The position numbers and the translations under genes are program-made. A stretch of DNA of 11,547 nucleotides from Streptosporangiaceae bacterium (lineage in GTDB: Bacteria > Actinomycetota > Actinomycetes > Streptosporangiales > Streptosporangiaceae): positions 1 to 11,547 of the forward strand of contig JASHQP010000043.1 in NCBI GenBank assembly GCA_030039095.1, written 5' to 3'. Positions 1-6,631 of this stretch are shown in pieces; the first letter of the stretch is position 1; the number at the start of each line of letters is the position of its first letter. The notes under the pieces are model-generated. The model made no database searches and was not told where the DNA came from. It worked only from the letters and a program-made list of their open reading frames with translations.

Positions 1-176
1 CCGTAGCGGCCGCGGCGCTGGCCGCCATGGTGCTTCCCGCCCGCTACGTGGCCGTCCCGTACGCCATGGCCGTCCGCTGTACGTGCGCGGTCAGCGGCGG
101 CTTCGTTCGCGCCGCCCGCCGCCCAGACGAGCTGGCCGCCATGAATCGAAAAGCGTCTGCCGGGTATAGACGATGA
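1..176 (+). CDS. C-terminal fragment of a hydrophobic, probably membrane protein
   Basis: An open frame enters from the left edge (first full codon at base 3) and ends with TGA at 174-176, giving the last 57 codons. G/C strongly dominates the third codon positions, as in the confirmed genes of the window. The visible protein starts with an Ala/Val/Leu/Met-rich stretch of about 24 residues that could be a final membrane helix. A short Arg-rich, positively charged tail follows, as is common for the cytoplasmic end of a membrane protein. The family cannot be identified from so short a piece. The sulfotransferase next door makes an envelope-glycan transporter or flippase possible, but that is a guess from context only. 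Confidence 0.5.
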   Translation, partial: VAAAALAAMVLPARYVAVPYAMAVRCTCAVSGGFVRAARRPDELAAMNRKASAGYRR

Positions 177-183
177 GTAGAGG

Positions 184-211
184 TTAAGGCTACAAACAAA
201 GTGGGTATAGT
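184..211 (+). promoter_or_regulatory. Possible promoter of the sulfotransferase gene
   Basis: The 78-base gap before the sulfotransferase gene is clearly richer in A+T than its surroundings. TATAGT (206-211) resembles a -10 box, and TTAAGG (184-189) lies 16 bases upstream as a weak -35 candidate. An 8-base repeat GGGTATAG occurs at 162-169 and 203-210. Only the -10 match is good, so this is tentative. Confidence 0.3.
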
Positions 212-254
212 AGTCTTTCCCCTCGCCCCTCGGGCCATCAACTCAGGAGAAGCC

Positions 255-1238
255 ATGGCCCTGCCCGACTTCTTCATCGCAGGCGCACCCAAGGCGGGCA
301 CCACGGCTGTGCACGTCGCGCTCACCCGGCACCCATCGCTCTACATGTCGGCGGTCAAGGAACCCAAGTTTTTCCTCACCGACGGCCCGCCGCCGGCCAG
401 GGGCGGCCCCGGCGACGTTCAGACATACCGCGAGCACGTGTGGCGGCGGGACGACTACGAGGCTCTGTTCGACCCGGCGCCCGCGGGTGTCCTGCGCGGC
501 GAGTCGACCCCGTTCTACCTGTACGACCGGGACGCTCAGCGCCGCATCCGGGCGCTGGTCCCGGACGCCAAGCTGATCGCGATCCTGCGCGACCCGGTGG
601 AGCGGGCCCATTCGAACTGGACCCACCTCTGGTCGGCCGGCCTCGACCCGATCGGCGACTTCATCCTTGCCTGCGCCGAGGAACAGCGCCGGATCGCGGC
701 CGGCTGGGCGGATTTCTGGCACTACACGGCGCTCGGGCGCTACGGGGAGCAGCTCGAGCACCTGTACACGATGTTCCCCCGGGAAAACGTCCTGGTATTC
801 CGCTACCGCACCCTGCTCGACGACCCCACCCGGGCGCTGGACCGGATCTGCGGTTTCCTCGGCGTGCCGCAAGGTGTGCTCACCGAGGTGCCGCGGGAGA
901 ACGTCACCGCCCATCCGCAGGGATCGCTGCGGCACCGCGCCGTGTCCAGGGCGCTGCGCGCCAGCGTGGCGGTGAGCCACGTCCTGCCGGGCGCGGGTGC
1001 GGTGACCGGATCGCTGGAACAGATCCTGCAGCGGGACAGCCCGGCCCGGCAGCCCCTGACGTGGGAGCAGCGTCAGGCCCTGATCCCCAGATTCGAGAAG
1101 GACGTCAAGCTCCTCGAGGAGATGACCGGCGAGGACTTCAGCGACTGGCTGCAGCCGCGCGGCGACTCGGGCGGGATGGTCGGGGCCAGGCCCGAAGGAC
1201 AGCGCCAGGCGCGCAACGGCCAGCCCCGGGCTTTCTGA
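255..1238 (+). CDS. PAPS-dependent sulfotransferase
   Basis: The 327-residue product belongs to the sulfotransferase family that moves a sulfuryl group from 3'-phosphoadenylyl sulfate (PAPS) to a hydroxyl or amino group, often of a glycan. The 5'-phosphosulfate loop is GAPKAGTT (residues 10-17, with Lys13). The 3'-phosphate site is ILRDPVERAHSNW, where Arg112 and Ser120 are the expected phosphate ligands. A GESTPFYL segment (82-89) matches the GExSP motif of heparan-sulfate-type and bacterial glycan sulfotransferases, with a candidate base at Glu83. The ATG at 255 is chosen because AGGAGA (244-249) sits just upstream and it leaves only a short stretch before the first strand and PAPS loop. 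An in-frame GTG at 201 would add 18 untypical residues. No signal peptide is visible, so it should be cytoplasmic. The acceptor cannot be read from the sequence. Confidence 0.9.
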   Translation: MALPDFFIAGAPKAGTTAVHVALTRHPSLYMSAVKEPKFFLTDGPPPARGGPGDVQTYREHVWRRDDYEALFDPAPAGVLRGESTPFYLYDRDAQRRIRALVPDAKLIAILRDPVERAHSNWTHLWSAGLDPIGDFILACAEEQRRIAAGWADFWHYTALGRYGEQLEHLYTMFPRENVLVFRYRTLLDDPTRALDRICGFLGVPQGVLTEVPRENVTAHPQGSLRHRAVSRALRASVAVSHVLPGAGAVTGSLEQILQRDSPARQPLTWEQRQALIPRFEKDVKLLEEMTGEDFSDWLQPRGDSGGMVGARPEGQRQARNGQPRAF

Positions 1239-1261
1239 GGCTGGTTCCGCTCACCGCCCGG

Positions 1262-2167
1262 TCAGCGGTACTCGGTGCGCAGCTCGTGCGCCCCGTCCGC
1301 CCGGGTCATCTCGTAGTAGTAGCGCTCGTGGGTGTCGCCGAGGTCAAGGATGCTCAGATAGCGCAGCGCCCCGTCCCGGTACGGCGACTGCGCAATCGGC
1401 CCGCGCGCGGTCAGCGCACCCGGCTGGTCACCGGCGGCGACGCCGGTCCGCTCCTCGAAGTTTTCCGCCGCCGTGGCCCGCCCGTCGTAGTACGCGACGA
1501 CGCTGCCCGGCGAAAGCCGGACGGACGTCACCCGCGCACCGCGCGCGTCCCACTCGCCGGGCCGGGGGCTCAGCGCGGTGCCCTGCCAGGACCAGGACAG
1601 GCCGTCGGTGCTGCACGCATAGTCGGTCGCCATCCGGTCGGTCTGGTCCGGGTCGGTGAGCGGGTGCACCGAGGCCCAGAGATGCCACAGGTCCCCGTCG
1701 CGCACGATCACCGGGTCCTTGACGGCCGTGTCGGCGTCACCGGGCAGCACCATCCGGCTGCGCCGCGCGTCGAACGCCCCCGGATGCTGTGCCTCGAGCA
1801 TCTCGACGCGCCAGTGCTTGGTGCCCGGCGTGGCACAGCTCAGGTACAGCCGCCAGCCACCGTCGGGGGCGGGCACGAGCGCCGGGCGCTCCAGTGACTC
1901 CGCGCCGAGTTCTTCCCGGCCGATCGTGAGCATGGTCTGAAAGTGCACGCCGTCGGCCGAACGCGCCACGACGACGGCGTAGCCCCGCCCCCGCCCCTGC
2001 GGGCGGCGCAAGCGGTAGGCGAGGTAGATCTCTCCGTCGCCACGAGCGGCGCTCGGCGCGCCCGCCCATGTTCCCGGCCCAGTTCCTGGCGGCGCGATGG
2101 CGAGGACACTGCGATCGGGCTGCGGCATCAGGGTGGCTACCTGCGCCACCGTTTCTTCGGAGATCAT
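1262..2167 (-). CDS. Beta-propeller protein of the GH43/GH32-like glycosidase fold
   Basis: The 301-residue product has no signal peptide. It shows repeated blade-like segments seen in five-bladed beta-propeller glycosidases and glycan phosphorylases: [12 protein letters not shown] (66-77), [19 protein letters not shown] (93-111), [18 protein letters not shown] (149-166), [12 protein letters not shown] (183-194) and VVAYYDGR (223-230). The 'xKDP' and 'S.DG..W' patterns are typical of this superfamily. Acidic candidates for catalysis (for example Asp151 and Glu93) are present, but I cannot confirm a full catalytic triad, so enzymatic activity is not certain. It converges on the sulfotransferase gene with a 23-base gap. 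The ATG at 2167 has no clear Shine-Dalgarno sequence. A GAACTCTAGA stretch just upstream matches part of the palindrome before trpB. Confidence 0.65.
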   Translation of the reverse strand: MISEETVAQVATLMPQPDRSVLAIAPPGTGPGTWAGAPSAARGDGEIYLAYRLRRPQGRGRGYAVVVARSADGVHFQTMLTIGREELGAESLERPALVPAPDGGWRLYLSCATPGTKHWRVEMLEAQHPGAFDARRSRMVLPGDADTAVKDPVIVRDGDLWHLWASVHPLTDPDQTDRMATDYACSTDGLSWSWQGTALSPRPGEWDARGARVTSVRLSPGSVVAYYDGRATAAENFEERTGVAAGDQPGALTARGPIAQSPYRDGALRYLSILDLGDTHERYYYEMTRADGAHELRTEYR

Positions 2168-2186
2168 GCCGGAACTCTAGATCATG
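2161..2186. repeat. Short direct repeat AGATCATG around the start of the propeller gene
   Basis: AGATCATG occurs at 2161-2168, covering the start codon of the minus-strand gene, and again at 2179-2186, with an 18-base period. The element GAACTCTAGA (2172-2181) lies between and overlaps the second copy. This could be a protein-binding region or chance. Confidence 0.3.
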
Positions 2187-2393
2187 ACCGCTGGTGCCCA
2201 CCGAGGTTCGCGGTCACGGCCCGGCCGGCGCAGGGCCGCACCGGGGCACAGCCCGGCGCGGCCCGCGCCGCGAAGGTTTGGTGCCCGCCGCCAGGAGACC
2301 ACGGGGGAGAAGCGGGGCCTGGCCGGGCAGCGGAGCACGCGCGACAGTGAAATACCAGCCGGTGGCCGACGTCAAGCCCCCACCGGCGATCCG

Positions 2394-2408
2394 CTAGCGC
2401 AGCGCTAG
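2394..2408. promoter_or_regulatory. 15-base perfect palindrome, candidate operator
   Basis: CTAGCGC-A-GCGCTAG is a perfect 7-base inverted repeat around one central base; the hexamer CGCTAG also recurs as a direct repeat 11 bases apart. TAGTAT (2406-2411) overlaps its right arm and could be a -10 box, although no good -35 is visible. It lies 93 bases upstream of the ATG at 2502. A dimeric regulator such as a TetR-type protein would fit, but no such gene is in the window. Confidence 0.4.
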
Positions 2409-2454
2409 TATGGCTGCTGCCGACACGACATCCAATGGCCCCATATGCAAGACT

Positions 2455-2472
2455 CATCCGGATATCCGGATG
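2455..2472. promoter_or_regulatory. 18-base perfect palindrome, candidate operator
   Basis: CATCCGGATATCCGGATG reads identically on both strands over all 18 bases. It lies 29 bases upstream of the ATG at 2502, where a repressor bound to it would block transcription. The length and lack of a loop suggest a site for a dimeric DNA-binding protein and not an RNA hairpin. The binding protein is unknown. Confidence 0.5.
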
Positions 2473-2501
2473 GTTTTCTCCCAATCGGGCAGGCAACGCT
2501 C

Positions 2502-3278
2502 ATGAACCCCCGCCGGCCGCCCGGCGACCCCCGCCCGGCCGTGCCGGAGCCGGGCGCGCGGCGTCAGCTGTGGCGCTCCCCGGCCGTCGTTGTCGGCGCT
2601 GCCGCCCTCCTCGCCGTCACCGCCGCCGCTGCCGCTTCGGCTGCCGCTAAGCACGCCGGCGGCCACGGCACGGGCGGGACCAGCACGGTTTCCGTCAGCG
2701 CCGGGCCGGTGCGCACGGTAGAACTGCAGGCCGTGCCCGGGCAGCTGACCGTCGTCGGCGCGGCGGCGGGCCGGGTAGCGCTGACCGGGCAGCTGGACTG
2801 GAGAGGTCGCGCCCCGGCCTCCTCGGACCGCCTGGCCGGCGCCCATCTGCTCCGCCTGCGCTACCGGTGTGCCACCGCAAGCCCGTGCACGGCGAACTGG
2901 CGGCTGGTCGTGCCACGGCATACCGCCGTCGTGCTCAGCCAGCCATCCGGCCATGTGATCGTTTCCGGCCTCGCCGGGACGCTGCGGATCACGGCCGCGA
3001 GCGTCGACGTCAGCGCGACGGGACTGAGCTCACGTTCACTGCAGGCCGTGATCACGTCGGGGCACCTGTCCGCGACGTTCGCCGCGGCGCCCCAGCAGGT
3101 CAGCATCGATCTCGTCTCGTCCCAGGCCACGCTGTCGCTGCCGGGCTCGGTTGCCTACGCGGTCAGCGACCAGGTCACCTCCGGCTATGTGCACGTCGGC
3201 ATTCCGGTGATCGGCGGCGCTGCGCACACGGTGACCGCGCGGGTCCTGTCCGGGGAACTCGACCTGCTGGCGTTCTGA
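2502..3278 (+). CDS. Membrane-anchored DUF4097-like beta-repeat protein
   Basis: The 258-residue product has a Pro/Arg-rich cytoplasmic start (1-26), one membrane helix (about 27-49, Val/Ala/Leu-rich), a Gly/Ser/Thr linker and an outer domain of short alternating strands. Phrases such as VVPRHTAVVLSQPSGHVIVSGLAGTL's core (137-161), LQAVITSGHLSATF (180-193) and VLSGELDL (248-255) resemble DUF4097 / putative adhesin domains, in which each turn ends in a polar 'SG' step. Cys123 and Cys129 could form a disulfide. The ATG at 2502 is preferred to an in-frame ATG at 2445, which would place an unrelated stretch over the palindrome at 2455-2472. The Shine-Dalgarno is weak (GGGCAGG, 2487-2493). Function unknown; its 3' end faces the oxidoreductase gene 27 bases away. 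Confidence 0.75.
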   Translation: MNPRRPPGDPRPAVPEPGARRQLWRSPAVVVGAAALLAVTAAAAASAAAKHAGGHGTGGTSTVSVSAGPVRTVELQAVPGQLTVVGAAAGRVALTGQLDWRGRAPASSDRLAGAHLLRLRYRCATASPCTANWRLVVPRHTAVVLSQPSGHVIVSGLAGTLRITAASVDVSATGLSSRSLQAVITSGHLSATFAAAPQQVSIDLVSSQATLSLPGSVAYAVSDQVTSGYVHVGIPVIGGAAHTVTARVLSGELDLLAF

Positions 3279-3305
3279 CCCTGCGGGACCGGCACCGGCG
3301 GCCCG

Positions 3306-4457
3306 TCAGGCAAGGTCAGCCGCGGTCAGCCGAGCGGTGGGCGGTGCGGCGCGCAGCGGGTTGACCGGCCCCAGATCCAGACCGGGTGGCTCGCCGAGAG
3401 CGACCAGGGCCGCGATGGCGCCCACGTAGGGGCCCAGGGTCAGCCCGCTCGGGCCGAGGCCGGTCGCGACCACGAGGCCCTCGACGCCGGGCACCGGGCC
3501 GAGCAGCGGCCGTCCGTCCGGGCTCATCGGCCGGAATCCCACCCTGGTCTCCAGATAGGTAGCCGTGGCAAGCCCGGGCGCCACGGCCAGCGCCTGGTCC
3601 AGGACCTCCGCGAGGCCTCCCGGCGTCACCCGGTAGTCGAAACCCGTCCCTGACTCGCGGGTGGCGCCGACGACCACCCGCGAGCCGTCGAACGCCAGCA
3701 GGTAGTGGCTGCTCGTCGACGGGAGCACCACCGGCCAGGTGCTGGTGTCATCCGGCTCGGTTGACAGGTGCACGATCTGCCCTCGCTGCGGCGTCACGGG
3801 GACGGTCACGCCGGCGGGCTCCAGGAACGACATGGTCCACGCGCCGGTCGCGGCCACGACGGCGTCGGCCTCGACGAACTGGCCCTTGAGCATCACCCCG
3901 ATGGCCCGGCCCGCGCGGCACACCAGTTCCGCCCGGCTCGACGTGAGCACCGTTCCCTCGGACGTCGCGGCCCTGACCAGCGAGCTCGCGACCAGCCGGC
4001 CGTCCACCCGGCATGCCCCGGCGACGCGGACAGCGGCGCAGTCGGCCCGAAGCGGCGGGAAGAGCGCGCGGGCCTCGGCGGCGGACAGGGCCGCAACGTC
4101 GCCGATCTCCGGTGCCGCGGCGCGCCTGGCCAGAAGCTGCTGCAAGATGGTCTCCTGCTGCTCCGGGGAGCCAGCCAGGATCAGGCCGCCGACCCGGCGG
4201 TATCCCAGGTCGACCTCGCCGTGGTTCGCAAGCTCGGCGACCAGGCCCGGGTAGAACCGGGCCGAGGCGCAGGCAATGTCGTACCAGACCGGGTCGTCGG
4301 CCATCGACGACGACCACGGGCACACGATCCCCGCGCCCGCGGCCGTGGCCTGGCCCGGCAGTACGGCATCGACCAGAAGCACCTCGGCACCGCGGGAGCT
4401 AGCCGTGTAGGCGCAACTCGCCCCCACGATGCCCGAGCCCACAATGATCACTCGCAT
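3306..4457 (-). CDS. FAD-dependent oxidoreductase of the D-amino-acid oxidase/dehydrogenase (DAO) family
   Basis: The 383-residue product starts with the dinucleotide-binding motif GSGIVG (7-12) and ends its second strand with Asp30, a residue that would bind the FAD ribose. The AxAAGAG segment (38-43) follows the usual family layout. Near the C terminus are RPMSPDGRPLLG (about 309-320) and GLGPSGLTLGP (about 333-343), the FAD-contacting pair typical of DadA, glycine oxidase and related amine-oxidising flavoproteins. These enzymes turn an amino acid or secondary amine into the imino or keto product. Substrate and electron acceptor cannot be read. ATG 4457 is chosen because GGGAAGGAAG lies just upstream and it begins directly at the first strand; the frame stays open to 4643, but that would run into trpB. 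The gene is divergent from trpB and likely shares its control region. Confidence 0.88.
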   Translation of the reverse strand: MRVIIVGSGIVGASCAYTASSRGAEVLLVDAVLPGQATAAGAGIVCPWSSSMADDPVWYDIACASARFYPGLVAELANHGEVDLGYRRVGGLILAGSPEQQETILQQLLARRAAAPEIGDVAALSAAEARALFPPLRADCAAVRVAGACRVDGRLVASSLVRAATSEGTVLTSSRAELVCRAGRAIGVMLKGQFVEADAVVAATGAWTMSFLEPAGVTVPVTPQRGQIVHLSTEPDDTSTWPVVLPSTSSHYLLAFDGSRVVVGATRESGTGFDYRVTPGGLAEVLDQALAVAPGLATATYLETRVGFRPMSPDGRPLLGPVPGVEGLVVATGLGPSGLTLGPYVGAIAALVALGEPPGLDLGPVNPLRAAPPTARLTAADLA

Positions 4458-4500
4458 GGCTGCTTCCTTCCCCGCACCGGGCTTCTCGCACCGATGCCAC
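4399..4500 (-). CDS. Possible short leader ORF overlapping the oxidoreductase start
   Basis: On the minus strand a GTG at 4500 follows a near-perfect Shine-Dalgarno, AGGAGGA (4507-4513), at 6 bases distance. It opens a 33-codon frame that ends in TAG at 4399-4401, out of frame with the oxidoreductase and 59 bases inside it. The peptide is Gly/His/Arg-rich and has no tryptophan codons. Translation of this frame would cover the oxidoreductase ribosome binding site. The strong Shine-Dalgarno is the only evidence; it could be chance purine-rich sequence. Confidence 0.2.
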   Translation of the reverse strand: MASVREARCGEGSSHASDHCGLGHRGGELRLHG

Positions 4501-4595
4501 AGCGTCTCCTCCTCTGAAACCAGCGTCCGCGCCGATGCTCTTGTCGCATTTGCACCCGGCGGCCCGCGCCGCCGAAGCGCATCAACGTGATAGTC

Positions 4596-4611
4596 TTCTA
4601 GAACTCTAGAA
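4596..4611. promoter_or_regulatory. 16-base palindrome between oxidoreductase and trpB, likely GntR operator
   Basis: TTCTAGA-AC-TCTAGAA is a perfect 7-base inverted repeat with a 2-base centre. It can also be read as two copies of TCTAGAA 8 bases apart. It ends three bases before the trpB Shine-Dalgarno, and a TAGTCT (4591-4596) -10-like hexamer touches its left edge, so a bound protein would block trpB transcription. HutC-type GntR regulators often bind CTAGA-containing palindromes (for example the DasR/NagR type). The regulator encoded at 6628-7473 is the natural candidate. The same site may also act on the divergent oxidoreductase gene. Confidence 0.6.
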
Positions 4612-4614
4612 ATG

Positions 4615-4620
4615 AGGAGG
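4615..4620 (+). promoter_or_regulatory. Ribosome binding site that fixes the trpB start
   Basis: AGGAGG is a perfect Shine-Dalgarno core and lies 9 bases before the ATG at 4630. The ATG at 4612 overlaps it, so it cannot be the start served by this site. Confidence 0.75.
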
Positions 4621-4629
4621 CGGTCGGCG

Positions 4630-5856
4630 ATGACCCCGACCATGCAGACACCGGCCGGAAGGACCGGGATACCGGCCGGGCCGGTGATGGGTGACCCCGC
4701 GGAACGCGGCCGGTTCGGGCCGTTCGGCGGGCGGTTCGTGCCCGAGGCCCTGGTCCCCGCGTGCGAGGAACTCGAGCGGGCTTTCCGCGCCGCCTGGGCC
4801 GACCCGGGATTCCGCGCCGAACTGGCACGTAGCCTCCGTGACTACGCGGGGCGACCGACGCCGGTCACCGAGGCGGCGCGGCTGTCCGCGACGCTCGGCG
4901 TGCGCGTGCTGCTCAAGCGCGAGGACCTGGCGCATACCGGCAGTCACAAGATCAACAACACGATCGCGCAGGCGCTGCTGGCCGTCAGGCTCGGCAAAAC
5001 CGCCCTGGTCGCCGAGACCGGAGCCGGCCAGCACGGCGTCGCCGCGGCATCGGCGGCTGCGCGCCTGGGCCTCGGCTGCACGATCTACATGGGCGAACGG
5101 GACATGGCCCGGCAGGAGCTGAACGTGTTCCGCATGGAACTGCTGGGCGCGACGGTGATCCCCGTCTGCTCGGGTTCGGCGACGCTGAAGGACGCCACCA
5201 GCGAGGCGTTCCGGCACTGGGTGACGACCGTTGACACGACCTACTACTGCGTCGGCTCGGTGATGGGGCCGCATCCCTACCCGTGGATGGTGCGCGAGTT
5301 CCAGCGCGTGATCGGCGACGAGGCCCGCACCCAGTGCGCCGGGCTGCTGCCGGGCGCGATTCCCGACGTGGTCGTGGCGTGCGTGGGCGGTGGCTCGAAC
5401 GCGGCGGGGACGTTCGCCGGCTTCGCCGGCACGACGGCCAGGCTCGTCGGGGTCGAGGCGGCGGGCGGCGCGGCGGTGGCCAACGGCCACAGCGGCGTAC
5501 TGCACGGCTACCTGTCCCTGTTCCTGCAGGATGACAACGGCCAGATCACCGAGGCGCACTCGGTCTCCGCGGGCCTGGACTACCCGGGCGTCGGGCCCGA
5601 GCACGCCCACCTCGCAGCGGCCGGGCGCGCCGAGTACCACACCGTGACCGACGAGGAGGCCATCGCCGCCGTGGAACTGTGCGCCCGCACCGAGGGCATA
5701 CTGCCCGCGCTGGAGTCCGCGCACGCCCTGGCCTGGGCTGAGCGCGCCGCGCGCACCGGTGAGCTGCCGTCCGGGACCACGGTGCTGATCACCATGTCCG
5801 GCCGCGGCGACAAGGACGCCGCGATCCTGAAGGAGCTCGCCGATGGCCGCCGTTGA
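4630..5856 (+). CDS. trpB: Tryptophan synthase beta chain (TrpB), PLP enzyme
   Basis: The 408-residue product is of normal TrpB length. TrpB condenses indole with L-serine to give L-tryptophan using PLP. Visible family motifs in order: [12 protein letters not shown] (30-41), [16 protein letters not shown] (95-110) with the PLP lysine at Lys107, [10 protein letters not shown] (129-138) with the catalytic glutamate at Glu129, GPHPYP (213-218), the phosphate loop CVGGGSN (251-257), [13 protein letters not shown] (313-325) and SGRGDKD (390-396) with Ser390 near the PLP ring nitrogen. This is the classical TrpB1 type that partners with TrpA. Between EAAG (276-279) and the following HG (292-293) it appears several residues shorter than ordinary actinobacterial TrpB as I recall it. 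The start at 4630 follows AGGAGG. Its end overlaps trpA by 14 bases, implying coupled translation. Confidence 0.93.
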   Translation: MTPTMQTPAGRTGIPAGPVMGDPAERGRFGPFGGRFVPEALVPACEELERAFRAAWADPGFRAELARSLRDYAGRPTPVTEAARLSATLGVRVLLKREDLAHTGSHKINNTIAQALLAVRLGKTALVAETGAGQHGVAAASAAARLGLGCTIYMGERDMARQELNVFRMELLGATVIPVCSGSATLKDATSEAFRHWVTTVDTTYYCVGSVMGPHPYPWMVREFQRVIGDEARTQCAGLLPGAIPDVVVACVGGGSNAAGTFAGFAGTTARLVGVEAAGGAAVANGHSGVLHGYLSLFLQDDNGQITEAHSVSAGLDYPGVGPEHAHLAAAGRAEYHTVTDEEAIAAVELCARTEGILPALESAHALAWAERAARTGELPSGTTVLITMSGRGDKDAAILKELADGRR

Positions 5857-6631
5857 GGCCGCACTCGGCGCGGCGCGCGGCGCCGGCCGGCCCATCCTCG
5901 TCACGTACGTCACCGGCGGGATCCGGGACGACTGGACCGACCTGCTGGCCGCCATGATCGACGCGGGCGCCGACGCGGTCGAGATCGGGCTGCCGTTCTC
6001 CGATCCGATGCTCGACGGCCCGATCATCCAGCAGGCGTCTGCCGCCGCGATCGCCCGCGGCGCGGCCCAGGCCGCCATCCTCGAGCAGCTGGGCAAGCGC
6101 ACGGGCAGCGGCGTTCCGCTGATCGCGATGGCCTATGCGAACCACGTGTACCGGCGAGGACCCGCCAGCTACTGCCGCGCGCTCGCCGACGCCGGGATCC
6201 GCGGCACGATCGTCCCCGACCTTCCGGTCAGCGAGGCCGGCGACTACCTGAGCGCGGCGCAGGCCGCGGGGCTCGACGCCACGCTGATGGTCACCCCGGC
6301 CACCCCTGACGAGCAGATCCGGCTCATCGCGGGCCGGTCACACGGTTTCCTTTACGTCATGAGCGTCATGGCCACGACCGGGCCCGCGCGCGACCGCGAC
6401 GACACCAGCGGCTGGGCCGTCGCCGACCGGGCACGCCACCATACCCAGCGGCCGGTGCTGATCGGCTTCGGCATCGACACCTCGTGCCGGGCCGCCGCCG
6501 CCGCTCGCCGCGCCGACGGCGTCGTCGTCGCCTCCGCGCTGATGCGCCAGGTACTCGACGGCGCCACGGCCAGCGACATATCACGCGCCGTCGCCGACCT
6601 GCGCGCCGCCGTGGACCAGGCCTGGCGGTGA
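5843..6631 (+). CDS. trpA: Tryptophan synthase alpha chain (TrpA), somewhat divergent
   Basis: The 262-residue product is a TIM-barrel of the TrpA family, which splits indole-3-glycerol phosphate (IGP) into indole and glyceraldehyde 3-phosphate and channels indole to TrpB. The two catalytic acids are present: Glu47 in VEIGLPFSD and Asp58 in DPMLDGP (E. coli Glu49 and Asp60). Also retained are Tyr98, Asp126 in VPDLPV, Tyr171, Thr179 on loop 6 and GFGI (208-211). Unusual are loop 6, SVMATTG (174-180), where the usual glycine is Ala177, and the phosphate-binding VASAL (229-233), where the usual glycine before Ser231 is Ala230. Activity on IGP may therefore be altered, but the key acids remain. 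The start lies inside the end of trpB and the stop overlaps the start of the regulator. Confidence 0.9.
   Translation: MAAVEAALGAARGAGRPILVTYVTGGIRDDWTDLLAAMIDAGADAVEIGLPFSDPMLDGPIIQQASAAAIARGAAQAAILEQLGKRTGSGVPLIAMAYANHVYRRGPASYCRALADAGIRGTIVPDLPVSEAGDYLSAAQAAGLDATLMVTPATPDEQIRLIAGRSHGFLYVMSVMATTGPARDRDDTSGWAVADRARHHTQRPVLIGFGIDTSCRAAAAARRADGVVVASALMRQVLDGATASDISRAVADLRAAVDQAWR

Larger units (their letters stand above)
2168..2501. other. Non-coding divergent intergenic region with several palindromes
   Basis: These 334 bases separate two divergently transcribed genes. No frame in it has the codon bias of a gene. Its left half contains a very GC-rich inverted repeat (2254-2270, CGGCGCG-GCC-CGCGCCG) without a following T-run, which is common in DNA of this composition. 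The right half contains the two perfect palindromes listed separately and should hold the promoter of the membrane-protein gene at 2502. Confidence 0.7.

Noticed and set aside
440..1897. Plus-strand open frame of 485 codons across the sulfotransferase and propeller genes
   Set aside because: It is rich in Arg, Pro and Gly, has no family motif, and covers two genes with clear motifs in other frames. Long shadow frames are expected at this G+C.
2254..2270. Perfect GC-only inverted repeat as a terminator
   Set aside because: No T-run follows on either strand, no gene ends next to it, and GC-only symmetry is frequent by chance here.
4458..4643. N-terminal extension of the oxidoreductase
   Set aside because: It would run through the operator and into trpB and place 62 residues before the FAD strand; the ATG at 4457 has a good ribosome binding site.
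4606..6102. Minus-strand open frame of 498 codons opposite trpB and trpA
   Set aside because: Antisense shadow of two well-supported enzymes, with an Arg/Gly/Ala-rich product and no recognisable domain.
6484..6627. N-terminal extension of the GntR regulator inside trpA
   Set aside because: The added residues are almost all Arg/Pro/Ala and lie in another frame of trpA; the GTGA overlap gives a natural start.
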